Shown here: positions 34,416 through 42,716 of the stretch, one piece after another | How positions within the stretch are numbered: the stretch's first letter is position 1 | Layout: each line of letters opens with the position of its first letter | From: Shouchella tritolerans | GTDB taxonomy: Bacteria; Bacillota; Bacilli; Bacillales; Bacillaceae_D | Reading direction: 5' to 3' | Length of the DNA stretch: 64,000 nucleotides | Assembly: GCF_025770735.1 (NCBI RefSeq) | Contig: NZ_JAODPB010000001.1 | Location: forward strand, 930,001-994,000 | Notes under the pieces: model-generated | Databases searched by the model: none | Told to the model about the DNA's origin: nothing | Seen by the model: only the letters and a program-made list of their open reading frames with translations | Program-made: the position numbers and the translations under genes

Positions 34416-35795
34416 ATGAAGAAGAATGTTATTTATATACACACACATGATAGCGGAAAGGTTTTAAGTCCGTATGGATATGACGTACCTACACCATCGC
34501 TGCAGAAATTTGCTGAAGACGCGACCATTTTTAGGCAGGCTTATTGTGTAGGGCCTACATGTTCACCGAGTAGAGCTGGATTATTGACAGGCATGTACCC
34601 TCATAGTAATGGGATGTTTGGATTATCCCAGAGAGGATTTAAGCTTCATGATTACAATCAGCACTTAGTGAATTTTTTAAAAAAAGAAGATTATTTTACT
34701 GTGTTATGTGGCATCCAGCATGAGGCTGGAAGTTATATCGATCATGATAAAGGTGCGAAAATAATTGGTTATGATCAAGATATCACTTCTGATAATACAG
34801 GATTATCCGAACAAGAGCTTGTGAAATGGGATTATGAAAATGCTCGTCAAGTTTGCCAATGGCTGCAGCAATCTAATAAGAAAAAACCATTCTTTTTATC
34901 CTATGGAATGTTTGCTACTCATCGGAAATTTCCTGAAGAGGCACATGAAGATGACCGTTCGTTTGATTCGAAATACGTGATGCCGCCATATCCAGTGCCA
35001 GACAATAAGGAAATAAGAGAGGACTATACAGGCTACCTTAACTCTGCGACTTGGGTGAATGCTTCTTTTGATTTAGTCATTGAGACATTAAAAGAAGAAG
35101 GCTTGTATGATGATTCAATCATCATATTTACGACAGATCATGGCCTTGCTTTCCCATTTAGTAAATGTACTTTATATGATTCAGGCATTGGCGTTTCATT
35201 GATTATGCGTGTTCCTGATAGTTCGATGATTGGGGAGGAAGTAGAAGGGTTGGTTTCACAAGTAGACGTTTTCCCTACTTTATGCGACTTATTAGAGATC
35301 GAACAGCCTTCTTACTTACAAGGCGTTTCTTTTGCAGAGATGTTCAATGTGAAAAATCATGAAGTGAGAGAAGAAGTATTTGCTGAAATCAACTATCACA
35401 CAGCTTATGAGCCTGCCAGAAGCATCCGTACAAAAAGGTATAAGTATATAAAATTTTATGATGATGACTATTTGAAAATAAACCGTACAAACATTGATAA
35501 TTCCCCGACTAAAACGCTCATGCATGAAAATGGGCTTGAAGAGGTTGTGAAACCAAAAGAAGGACTTTATGATTTGCTCTTTGATCCTGGTGAAAGAAAT
35601 AACCTGGCTGGTGATAAACGTTATGAAAATGTGCTGATTGACATGCGCAAAAAGCTCCATGATTATCAAACAAAAACAGATGACCCGATTTTAACTGGTC
35701 ATTTCAAATTGAAAGAGGGCTGGAAGGTTAACAAATCAGAAACCTATAATCCTAGTTCAAAAGATCCTAATGATTATTTAAAGGTAGGTGAGTAA
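34416..35795 (+). CDS. Type I (formylglycine) sulfatase, cytoplasmic
   Basis: 459 residues without a signal peptide. The sulfatase signature is GPTCSPSRAGLLTG, where Cys49 in C-S-P-S-R is the residue converted to formylglycine. Metal-binding blocks HTHDSGK near the N-terminus and FTTDHGLAFPF are in place. The pattern DSGKVLSPYG...MYPHSNGMFGLSQRGF recalls the heparan N-sulfatase-like branch, but the bond cleaved cannot be told. Of the tandem ATGs at 34413 and 34416 the second is better spaced from AAGGAG. It lies between EIIBC and EIIA, so it presumably acts on the imported sugar phosphate. Confidence 0.9.
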   Translation: MKKNVIYIHTHDSGKVLSPYGYDVPTPSLQKFAEDATIFRQAYCVGPTCSPSRAGLLTGMYPHSNGMFGLSQRGFKLHDYNQHLVNFLKKEDYFTVLCGIQHEAGSYIDHDKGAKIIGYDQDITSDNTGLSEQELVKWDYENARQVCQWLQQSNKKKPFFLSYGMFATHRKFPEEAHEDDRSFDSKYVMPPYPVPDNKEIREDYTGYLNSATWVNASFDLVIETLKEEGLYDDSIIIFTTDHGLAFPFSKCTLYDSGIGVSLIMRVPDSSMIGEEVEGLVSQVDVFPTLCDLLEIEQPSYLQGVSFAEMFNVKNHEVREEVFAEINYHTAYEPARSIRTKRYKYIKFYDDDYLKINRTNIDNSPTKTLMHENGLEEVVKPKEGLYDLLFDPGERNNLAGDKRYENVLIDMRKKLHDYQTKTDDPILTGHFKLKEGWKVNKSETYNPSSKDPNDYLKVGE

Positions 35796-35796
35796 T

Positions 35797-36270
35797 GTGT
35801 TTGGCCTATTTAATAAGAAAAGGAATACATTTGTCAGTCCAGCTTCAGGCACGATTAAATTAATTGATCAAGTGAAGGATGAGACATTTTCCCAAAAAAT
35901 GATGGGGGATGGGTTTGCAATTGAACCAACTTCTCCGCAAATCTATGCTCCCATTGATGCGAAAGTGGATTTTGTTTTTCAAACAAACCATGCTGTCGGT
36001 TTAAGGGCAGATGACGGGAAAGAGATTTTAATACACGTTGGTGTAGACACAGTTCGTCTAGAGGGCAAAGGGTTTACATCTCATATTAAAGAAGGGCATA
36101 GGGTAAAAAAAGGGGACCTGTTATTAACCGTTGATTTTGATTCGATTCAAGAACTGGTCCCATCAACAGACATCATTTTGATTTTTACAAGTGGTGAAGC
36201 TTGTACCGTGAACAATCCTGACAGTAAAGTTGACGCTCGGCAGGATAATATTATCCAACTTTCAAAATAA
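35797..36270 (+). CDS. PTS EIIA component, glucose type
   Basis: 157 residues (160 if GTG 35788 is used). EIIA-Glc fold with the phospho-accepting histidine in EILIHVGVDTV (about His80) and the helper histidine in FQTNHAVGLR (about His65). The GTG start at 35797 has AAGGTAGGTG just upstream; the 35788 start would overlap the sulfatase stop. It passes phosphate from HPr to the EIIB cysteine of the permease two genes upstream. Confidence 0.9.
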   Translation: MFGLFNKKRNTFVSPASGTIKLIDQVKDETFSQKMMGDGFAIEPTSPQIYAPIDAKVDFVFQTNHAVGLRADDGKEILIHVGVDTVRLEGKGFTSHIKEGHRVKKGDLLLTVDFDSIQELVPSTDIILIFTSGEACTVNNPDSKVDARQDNIIQLSK

Positions 36271-36277
36271 AGATCGT

Positions 36278-36314
36278 TCTCGCTTTCTCCTATTTGTGAG
36301 TGAGCGAGATTTTT
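36278..36314 (+). terminator. Partial terminator inside the operon
   Basis: TCTCGCT pairs with AGCGAGA across an imperfect stem, followed by TTTTT. It could lower expression of nanE and the FGE gene relative to the PTS genes. Confidence 0.55.
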
Positions 36315-36378
36315 CCATTATTCATTTAGATATTCAATGGTTTCACATTCGGGAAATATGAAAAAGAGGAGATAGAGA

Positions 36379-37116
36379 ATGGAATCATTAAGCGAAAAAC
36401 AGCAGACTGTAATTGAACAATTAAAAAATGGTCTCATCGTGTCTTGCCAAGCAAAAAAAGAGGATCCGATTTATTTACCAGGTATCATTACGAAAATGGC
36501 TGAATCGGCAATATGGGGAGGGGCGGCCGGACTGCGAATAAATACGCCTGAACATATTAAAGAAGTGCGTAAAATAACGGATCTGCCGATTATTGGGTTA
36601 TGGAAGCAGCATACAAAGGATCATCCTGTCTTCATTACACCTACTATCGAAGCAGTAGAAGAGGTCATAGAGGCAGGGGCAGATATTGTGGCAATAGACG
36701 CCACTGATCGGGTCAATGCACAAGGAGAAAAAGCATATCTTCTTATTGATAAAATTAAACAGAAGTACCCCGATACGATCATTTTAGCTGATATTCGCAA
36801 TGAAAAAGAAGCCGTTTTGGCATTAGAACAAGGCGCCCATATGGTAGCCCCAACTTTATATCGGTTTAACAATCATCCAAAATCAATTGACAGTCCGGAT
36901 TTTGAGATGTTGGCTAAAATCGTTCGTGTCACGAAAGGGAATGGCTTCGTATTAATGGAAGGCAAAATTAATACCCCTGAAGAGGCAATCGAAAGTCTTT
37001 ATTTAGGTGCGTATGCGGTGGTAGTTGGAAGTGCCATTACTCGTCCCCATTTAACGACATTAAGATTTACCAACAAAATCAACAAATATGAACATAAGAT
37101 GCCGCTCTATTATTAA
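36379..37116 (+). CDS. nanE: N-acetylmannosamine-6-phosphate 2-epimerase
   Basis: 245-residue TIM-barrel enzyme converting ManNAc-6-phosphate to GlcNAc-6-phosphate. Family blocks GLIVSCQA, GGAAGLRINTPEHI, LPIIGLWKQ, ADIVAIDAT, ADIRNEKEA and VVVGSAITRP are all present. The start follows AAAAGAGGAGATAGAG. Sialic-acid genes (nanA, nanK) are absent here, so it probably serves the sulfated amino-sugar pathway, indicating that the desulfated product is an N-acetylhexosamine-6-phosphate. Confidence 0.93.
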   Translation: MESLSEKQQTVIEQLKNGLIVSCQAKKEDPIYLPGIITKMAESAIWGGAAGLRINTPEHIKEVRKITDLPIIGLWKQHTKDHPVFITPTIEAVEEVIEAGADIVAIDATDRVNAQGEKAYLLIDKIKQKYPDTIILADIRNEKEAVLALEQGAHMVAPTLYRFNNHPKSIDSPDFEMLAKIVRVTKGNGFVLMEGKINTPEEAIESLYLGAYAVVVGSAITRPHLTTLRFTNKINKYEHKMPLYY

Positions 37117-37150
37117 TAGGTGAATATTATTCAATGAAGAGGTGAGGGAA

Positions 37151-38107
37151 ATGGACCATAATAAAAGCTGTTGCTCCGTGTCTAGGTCAACGATTAGGAA
37201 CAATGCTCATACTGAAAAGGATATGCCCAATAGAACGTTAAATACGAAGCAAAAACATTGTGATGACATGGTTTACCTTAAAGGAGGCAACTTTTTAATG
37301 GGAACAGAGGATCCAGATGCTAATCCATTTGATCAGGAAGGACCTGTTCGGGAAGTTGCGGTACGGCCGTTTTACGTTGATAAATATGCTGTCACAAATC
37401 GGCGATTTCAAGAATTTATTAGCGATACGAACTATCAAACAGATGCCGATACATTCGGCTGGTCTTTTGTCTTCCATCTCTTACTGTCTGAAAAAACTGC
37501 TCAGAAAGTGACACAGGTACCTGTTCAAACCCCATGGTGGCGTGTAGTGGAAGGAGCAACTTGGAATCACCCTGAAGGTCCTGATTCTTCTATTGAAGAT
37601 CGAATGGATCATCCAGTTGTACATGTTTCTTGGAATGATGCGAAAGCTTATTGTGAATGGGCTGGGAAAAGGCTCCTTACGGAAGAGGAATGGGAATACG
37701 CTGCGAGAGGGGGGCTTGTTCAGCAAAGGTATCCGTGGGGAAATACGCTCTATCCTAATGGAAAACACCGGTGTAATATTTGGCAAGGGGAGTTTCCGAC
37801 TAAAAATACAATCGAAGATGGCTATCTAGGGACAGCCCCTGTACATTCTTTTCCCGCAAACGGTTATGGCTTATATAATACGTCAGGGAATGTGTGGGAA
37901 TGGTGTGAAAACTGGTTTGACAAAAACAAGGTAAGTGGACAACCTACAAATAGGCCAATGCCAGAATCTCCAAAAGCGATGCGGGGCGGATCCTATTTAT
38001 GTCATGATTCATACTGTAACAGGTATAGGGTCGCTGCTCGAAGTTGTAATACGCCAGACAGTTCATCAGGCAATGTCGGGTTTCGTTGCGCAGTAAGTGC
38101 AGAATAA
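37151..38107 (+). CDS. Formylglycine-generating enzyme (sulfatase maturase)
   Basis: 318 residues. SUMF1/FGE domain from MVYLKGGNFLMGTEDPDANPFD to the end. The two catalytic cysteines are in the segment RGGSYLCHDSYCNRYR (Cys284 and Cys289), followed by ARSCNTPDSS and GFRC, exactly the arrangement of true FGEs and absent from most other FGE-domain proteins. It uses oxygen (and copper in characterised FGEs) to convert the sulfatase cysteine to formylglycine. The short Cys-containing N-terminus (KSCCSV) is unusual. ATG 37151 follows GAGGTGAGGG; GTG 37142 is an alternative. Confidence 0.93.
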   Translation: MDHNKSCCSVSRSTIRNNAHTEKDMPNRTLNTKQKHCDDMVYLKGGNFLMGTEDPDANPFDQEGPVREVAVRPFYVDKYAVTNRRFQEFISDTNYQTDADTFGWSFVFHLLLSEKTAQKVTQVPVQTPWWRVVEGATWNHPEGPDSSIEDRMDHPVVHVSWNDAKAYCEWAGKRLLTEEEWEYAARGGLVQQRYPWGNTLYPNGKHRCNIWQGEFPTKNTIEDGYLGTAPVHSFPANGYGLYNTSGNVWEWCENWFDKNKVSGQPTNRPMPESPKAMRGGSYLCHDSYCNRYRVAARSCNTPDSSSGNVGFRCAVSAE

Positions 38108-38215
38108 TAGAGCCTAGCCAAAATTAATTTTAAATACGTCTGTCCGTTCATTTAGTTCTCTCGTTATTAGAAACATCGTTGGATTTAGTATGGTTCATTT
38201 CAGGTAAGGGTGTGA

Positions 38216-39106
38216 ATGATCGTCTTGAATATAGAGAGTTTACGAATGTTTTGTAAAGTTGCAGACGGAGGGAGCATCAGTCAGGCTGCGCGCTTAAGTT
38301 TTGTAACCCAGCCAGCGGTAACAAAACAAATTCGCCAACTAGAGAACAGTTATGGGACGGCTTTATTTGATCGAACTGAAGGAAAAATGCTGCTATCAGA
38401 AGCAGGAGAACAATTATACCCCTATGCAAAGGAAATAGTGGAAAGTTATGATAACTCGGTGCAAGCTCTTCAAGAAGTGATAGGCATTCGAGATCCTAAA
38501 CTAAACGTTGGAGCAAGCTTAACAATCGGTGAATATTTACTTCCTGGCCTATTGGGGAACTTTCAACAAAAACATGCCGATATTAAATTCAGTTTATTAA
38601 TTGGAAATACACCATATATATTATCGAAACTTGAAGCGAATGAAATTGATATTGCGCTCATAGAGGGACGCGTCCATCAGTCTGAATATAGCCTGAAAAA
38701 ATTTGCAGTTGATGAGCTGATTCTCGTTACATCTTACAACCATCGTTGGAAGGAAAGAGAATCGATTGACATTCACGAACTTACAGAAGAAAAAATGATT
38801 TGGAGAGAAAAGGATTCAGGAACAAGATTGATTGTCGAGAACGCATTAACTGACTACGGTATTTTGGAACAAATAGAAAATGTGATGGAGCTTGGCAGTA
38901 TGCAGTCGATAAAAAGTGCCGTGGAAGCAGGGCTTGGAATAAGCATTCTACCTAGAATAACTGTTAGTAAGGAACTGCAATTTAAGATTTTAAGAGAAGT
39001 GCCGATTAAAGGATTTACTCTGATGAGGGACTTATGGTTAGTCCAAAAGAAACAGCGTTTTAAAAAGAGCGCACACATTCACTTCTATGATTTCTTACTT
39101 CCATAA
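38216..39106 (+). CDS. LysR-family regulator (CysL/CysB-like)
   Basis: 296 residues. N-terminal winged helix ESLRMFCKVADGGSISQAARLSFVTQPAVTKQIRQLENSYGTALFDR, then a periplasmic-binding-like effector domain (about 90-290). The wording is close to Bacillus CysL/YwfK-type regulators of sulfur metabolism. It is the last gene in the AT-rich island, transcribed alone after a 108-base gap, and may tie the locus (or the TauE-type exporter) to sulfur status; inference. The start follows AAGGGTGTG. Confidence 0.9.
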   Translation: MIVLNIESLRMFCKVADGGSISQAARLSFVTQPAVTKQIRQLENSYGTALFDRTEGKMLLSEAGEQLYPYAKEIVESYDNSVQALQEVIGIRDPKLNVGASLTIGEYLLPGLLGNFQQKHADIKFSLLIGNTPYILSKLEANEIDIALIEGRVHQSEYSLKKFAVDELILVTSYNHRWKERESIDIHELTEEKMIWREKDSGTRLIVENALTDYGILEQIENVMELGSMQSIKSAVEAGLGISILPRITVSKELQFKILREVPIKGFTLMRDLWLVQKKQRFKKSAHIHFYDFLLP

Positions 39107-39209
39107 CAACGAATGAAAACAGCGGTACACTAAATGGGACTGTTGTCATTAGGGGAGAGGGCAACTCTAGGGAGCCACCTGGTCACCTAATGGAATTCTG
39201 CCAAAAAGC

Positions 39210-39234
39210 GAGGGACATGTTGTCCCTCTTTTTT
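39210..39234 (+). terminator. Rho-independent terminator
   Basis: GAGGGACA/TGTCCCTC with a 3-base loop and a run of T. Ends the LysR-family gene and marks the end of the island. Confidence 0.85.
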
Positions 39235-39306
39235 GCTGATCGTTTGTTGATAGAACGCTGTTGCCCGATGATGTCGACGACAACGATGTCAAACGGCACT
39301 GGAAGC

Positions 39307-39334
39307 TAAGCAATCAACGTCAGTAGATTGCTTA
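39307..39334 (-). terminator. Hairpin after the amidase gene
   Basis: TAAGCAATC/GATTGCTTA form a 9-bp stem around a 10-base loop, 40 bases beyond the amidase stop. No clear U-tract, so termination is only possible. Confidence 0.4.
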
Positions 39335-39375
39335 AGAATACCAGCGGTTGTCGCCGACGCAGCAGTGGATGGCCA

Positions 39376-40230
39376 CTATCCATCGATAACGCTGTTCGCA
39401 ATCGCTTCTGCCACCACTTGTCGATAATTGGCGTCCGCAAGTTGGGTCGCGTCGTCGGCATTCGACACAAATCCTGTCTCCACAAGAATCGCCGGCATAG
39501 CTGTATGGCAAATGACATAAAAGGTTTCCTCAAAAATGCCTCGGTCGGTTCGATCTGTGTTTTCGACTAATTGGTTTTGGATATTAGCTGCCATATGCTT
39601 GCCTGCTGCACTTCCCGGGAAATAATAAGTTTCGACACCATTTGCAGCTGGGTTAGAGAAACCGTTTGCATGTATGCTAATAAACTGGTCAGCTCCCCAA
39701 GCGTTTGCCATTGCTGTTCTCTCTTCTAAGCTGACAAATACATCTTCGTCTCGTGTCATCAATACGGTAAAACCAGCATTTTCTAAAATGTCACGTGTCC
39801 GTTTGCCGATATCTAATACAATCTCTTTTTCCATTAAGCCGTTCGCTACAGCTCCGCTATCTTTCCCACCGTGCCCAGGGTCCAACACAATCCGTTCATT
39901 GTTTGGTGGTACACTGTCATGTTTAGCGCTGCTTCGGTCGACCGGTTCTCCATCATGATTTGTAATATAATGAAGGCTGATATAGCCACTGCCGTCGACT
40001 AGTTCGCCCCAGCCATCGCCGTTGTCCGTATACTCTACTTGTTCGCCTGGGGTCAACCATCCAACAACTTCGTGACTCGTGCTCGGTCCGCTACGGACAT
40101 TTAATGACGTTTGTGTATCGACTTCCCCTGTTTTTGCTGCTATTGCAAGCGCGTCTTCAGAAATCACAACTGAAGAAAGCGCGAATACGATAAAAAAGAA
40201 AAGACAAAGTGTCATTTGATTGCATTTCAT
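39376..40230 (-). CDS. Secreted N-acetylmuramoyl-L-alanine amidase with SH3 domain
   Basis: 284 residues. Signal peptide (about 1-29), bacterial SH3 domain (about 36-92, TSLNVRSGPSTSHEVVGWL) that binds the cell wall, then an Amidase_3 catalytic domain: IVLDPGHGGKDSGA (zinc His120), MEKEIVLDIG (Glu), ISIHANG (second His) and ILVETGF (catalytic Glu). It cleaves the bond between muramic acid and L-alanine in peptidoglycan. The start follows AGGAGGTATTTTTT. Monocistronic. Confidence 0.93.
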   Translation of the reverse strand: MKCNQMTLCLFFFIVFALSSVVISEDALAIAAKTGEVDTQTSLNVRSGPSTSHEVVGWLTPGEQVEYTDNGDGWGELVDGSGYISLHYITNHDGEPVDRSSAKHDSVPPNNERIVLDPGHGGKDSGAVANGLMEKEIVLDIGKRTRDILENAGFTVLMTRDEDVFVSLEERTAMANAWGADQFISIHANGFSNPAANGVETYYFPGSAAGKHMAANIQNQLVENTDRTDRGIFEETFYVICHTAMPAILVETGFVSNADDATQLADANYRQVVAEAIANSVIDG

Positions 40231-40404
40231 AAAAAATACCTCCTGTCTAAGTCACCTGCCTTAGCAGTCTAGCCATCTAGTAGAAAAAATAAACAGTTTC
40301 ATAGAAAGAAAGTTCAGGAAGCGGGCTAAAAAGGATACGTTTTTATGGGTAAAACACCATCGTATCGGGCAAAATGATAAAATAAAGGAAAGGGAAGAGT
40401 GGCC

Positions 40405-40800
40405 ATGGAACCATCATTGCAAATGATTACATTGCCTGTCTGCAACTTAAAACGGGCGCTGAGTTTTTATGAAAAGGCATTGCCATTTCAACCAATAAAA
40501 AAGACAATCCAACCAGATGCTACCCACGCTGCGCTCAAAGTAAAAGATGGCCTAGGCCTTATCCTCATGCTTAGATCGGAAGTTTCCCGAATTTATGGCA
40601 TTACCGAAAAAGCGAACAATGGCACGATTTTAACGTTGGCCTGCGAGTCAGATGAAGAAGTTGACGCTGCCTTTGCGAAAGTCGCAGCAACATCTGCACA
40701 CTTCATTCACCCGCGCCAGCGCGATGAATGGTCTTACTCATTTGTTTTTTCAGATCCAGACGGAAACTTATGGGAAGTGATTCATATAGAGCACCTTTAG
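40405..40800 (+). CDS. VOC (glyoxalase/bleomycin-resistance) family protein
   Basis: 131 residues with two paired beta-alpha-beta units: ITLPVCNLKRALSFYEKAL in the first and the terminal FVFSDPDGNLWEVIHIE in the second. Such proteins are metal-dependent dioxygenases, lyases or antibiotic-binding proteins; substrate not evident. ATG 40405 is used; GTG 40399 is possible. Preceded by AAAGGGAAGAG. Confidence 0.88.
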   Translation: MEPSLQMITLPVCNLKRALSFYEKALPFQPIKKTIQPDATHAALKVKDGLGLILMLRSEVSRIYGITEKANNGTILTLACESDEEVDAAFAKVAATSAHFIHPRQRDEWSYSFVFSDPDGNLWEVIHIEHL

Positions 40801-40824
40801 CCCGCTGAGCAAGCGGGCTTTTAT
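40799..40824 (+). terminator. Terminator of the VOC gene
   Basis: AGCCCGCT/AGCGGGCT with a 5-base loop and TTTT; the left arm begins in the stop codon. Confidence 0.85.
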
Positions 40825-40839
40825 GTGGAGCGAGGTTAG

Positions 40840-40870
40840 GAAAACACGGCCCTTGTCACAAGGGCCGTGT
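40840..40870 (-). terminator. Terminator of the LtaS-like operon
   Basis: Perfect 12-bp stem ACACGGCCCTTG/CAAGGGCCGTGT with a 3-base loop; on the minus strand it is followed by TTTT. Lies 8 bases after the LtaS-like stop codon. Confidence 0.85.
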
Positions 40871-40877
40871 ATAATGA

Positions 40878-42716
40878 TTAGTCAAGAAAACGGAGTAGGT
40901 CGCCAAGCAAGATCTCATCAGAGAGAGCCAACTGCTCTCGGACAATTTCTAGATCATTGGCGCAGTATGTTTCCTCTACAGGTTGTTCAGTTTTTCGGTC
41001 ATAACAAGTGTGGTCTGCATACAAATACTTCTCAGATACGAATCGACCATCGCGAAAGATAATCGGCACATCGCTAGGACGGGTGAACAAGTCGTAGCTA
41101 AACGTTATGTTCTCATTGGCAGAAAGTCCTAAGAGCTGAAGAAGGGTAGCATGAATATCGATTTGCCCGCCTTCCGTTTCAATCGTTTGTCCTGTTTGCC
41201 CAGGGATATGGATAATGAGCGGTACTTTTTGCAAATCCATATGGGTTAGTGTATTTTCTTCTTGGCCAAGCAATGTATGAACACCGCTTTCGTATTGGCG
41301 GGAAATCCCGTAATGGTCGCCGTATAACAGGAAGATGGTATCTTCATAATGTCCTTCTTTTTTGAGATCGGCAAAAAACTGCTCAATGGCTTCATCTTGA
41401 TAGCGAATGGTCGTCACATAGCGATTGACTACATCGACTCCTGTGTCGGCTGGATCAATTGATTGGTCCTCTTGTTCAAGCAAGAACGGAAAATGGTTCG
41501 TCAAAGGAATAAATTTAGCCATATAGGGTGGTTCCAACGTGTTGAGATGGTCAATTGACTGGGCAAAAAAGGGTTTGTCTTTCAGCCCGTAGTTGACACT
41601 CAACTCATCTGTTATCTCATAATCGTCTTTTGAGAAAAACTCGTCATATCCTAGCGTTTCATACATCGCTTCACGGTTCCAAAAAGTCGCATCATTGGCA
41701 TGGAAAGCGGCCGATGTATACCCTTGTTCTTTCAAGATTTGAGGAAGGGAGCGAAATGTATTTTCATAACGCCGTACAAATGCCGAGCCGCTGGATAGCG
41801 GGTAAAAGCCGGTATCCAGCATAAACTCCATATCCGATGATTTGCCTTGTGCGGTTTGGTCATAAATGTTTGGAAAATAAAAACTCTCTTCAATCAATTG
41901 GTTTAAGAATGGCGTTAGTTCCTTGCCATTTACCGTCTGCCCAATCACGAAATTTTGCGTGGACTCAAGGCTAATCATCACGATGTTTTTTCCCTGTGCG
42001 ACGCCAAACACATCCACGTCAGGAGACGGTTTTTCTTGCATTTCCGCTTGTATGCCAGAAGCGGTTGCTTCATTGGCCCACGTTTCTTTCAGCGGCGCAC
42101 TAATGCCTTGGGCAAGATTGACCAATTGATAATTGTAGAGGCCAAGAGAAGCGACAAGTTCATCTCTGGCGTAATCAGTCTTAAGCAAATACGGATTTTG
42201 AATATGGCTGATGCCTAGTGCCACTACTAGCGCCACCAAACCGGACCAGGCAAAACCTTTTCCGTGCGGGCGCTCAATCGGTCGTCGTTCTATTTTTGCG
42301 CTAATGGTGAACCAAGCAACGACAAATAAGTCGATGAGCAACAACAAATCATAAGGTGAAACGAGCTCGGCTGTGCTTGATCCGAGCCCACCAACATTGC
42401 TAAATTGCAGGAAAACGGACACAGTCAGAAAATCAATATAGAACCGGTAGTATAAAAGCGTACCGAACAACAACGCTGTGCATAAGAGATAAACAAGCAA
42501 AAACACGAGCGGGCGAACATGCTTGCTAAAGTAAAAACTAAAGCCAAGCAAGAGCATAAGAGAACCGAGAGGACCGATGAGCAATAAAAAGACGTCAACG
42601 CCATTTTGTATAGGCAACGAAAATGCCGTTGCCGACACAATCACGGTTTTCAGCCATAGTGCGACAACACCTAAGCGAATAAGATGTTTTGTTAAAAATT
42701 GTTTGAGTTCATTCAT
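40878..42716 (-). CDS. LtaS-family phosphoglycerol transferase (sulfatase fold)
   Basis: 612 residues: five N-terminal membrane segments (to about 200), then an extracellular sulfatase-fold domain with NIVMISLEST (metal Glu251), YDQTAQGKSSDMEF (nucleophile Thr288) and LYGDHYGIS (metal Asp-His). LtaS-type enzymes move glycerol-phosphate from phosphatidylglycerol to a growing teichoic or lipid acceptor. The start lies within the previous gene's stop region (8-base overlap), without a strong ribosome-binding site, so translation is probably coupled. Third gene of an operon with a PlsY-like and an aminotransferase-fusion gene. Confidence 0.9.
   Translation of the reverse strand: MNELKQFLTKHLIRLGVVALWLKTVIVSATAFSLPIQNGVDVFLLLIGPLGSLMLLLGFSFYFSKHVRPLVFLLVYLLCTALLFGTLLYYRFYIDFLTVSVFLQFSNVGGLGSSTAELVSPYDLLLLIDLFVVAWFTISAKIERRPIERPHGKGFAWSGLVALVVALGISHIQNPYLLKTDYARDELVASLGLYNYQLVNLAQGISAPLKETWANEATASGIQAEMQEKPSPDVDVFGVAQGKNIVMISLESTQNFVIGQTVNGKELTPFLNQLIEESFYFPNIYDQTAQGKSSDMEFMLDTGFYPLSSGSAFVRRYENTFRSLPQILKEQGYTSAAFHANDATFWNREAMYETLGYDEFFSKDDYEITDELSVNYGLKDKPFFAQSIDHLNTLEPPYMAKFIPLTNHFPFLLEQEDQSIDPADTGVDVVNRYVTTIRYQDEAIEQFFADLKKEGHYEDTIFLLYGDHYGISRQYESGVHTLLGQEENTLTHMDLQKVPLIIHIPGQTGQTIETEGGQIDIHATLLQLLGLSANENITFSYDLFTRPSDVPIIFRDGRFVSEKYLYADHTCYDRKTEQPVEETYCANDLEIVREQLALSDEILLGDLLRFLD

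Larger units (their letters stand above)
30598..39106. other. AT-rich accessory island: sulfated amino-sugar PTS/sulfatase locus
   Basis: From the end of htpX to the LysR-family gene, base composition and codon use shift visibly to A/T (many ATT, AAA, TTA codons), unlike the genes on both sides. The eight genes fit one theme: sulfur export (TauE type), regulation (GntR, LysR), PTS import (EIIBC, EIIA), sulfatase, its maturase FGE, and NanE epimerase. No integrase, tRNA or direct repeat was seen at the borders, so the mechanism of entry is unknown. Confidence 0.6.

Noticed and set aside
30598-39106. Integrative element or prophage
   Set aside because: Despite the shift in composition there is no integrase, transposase, tRNA border or direct repeat.
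40878-42716. Second true sulfatase needing FGE
   Set aside because: Although of sulfatase fold, the nucleophile is threonine (Thr288) and there are membrane segments, which define LtaS-type phosphoglycerol transferases.
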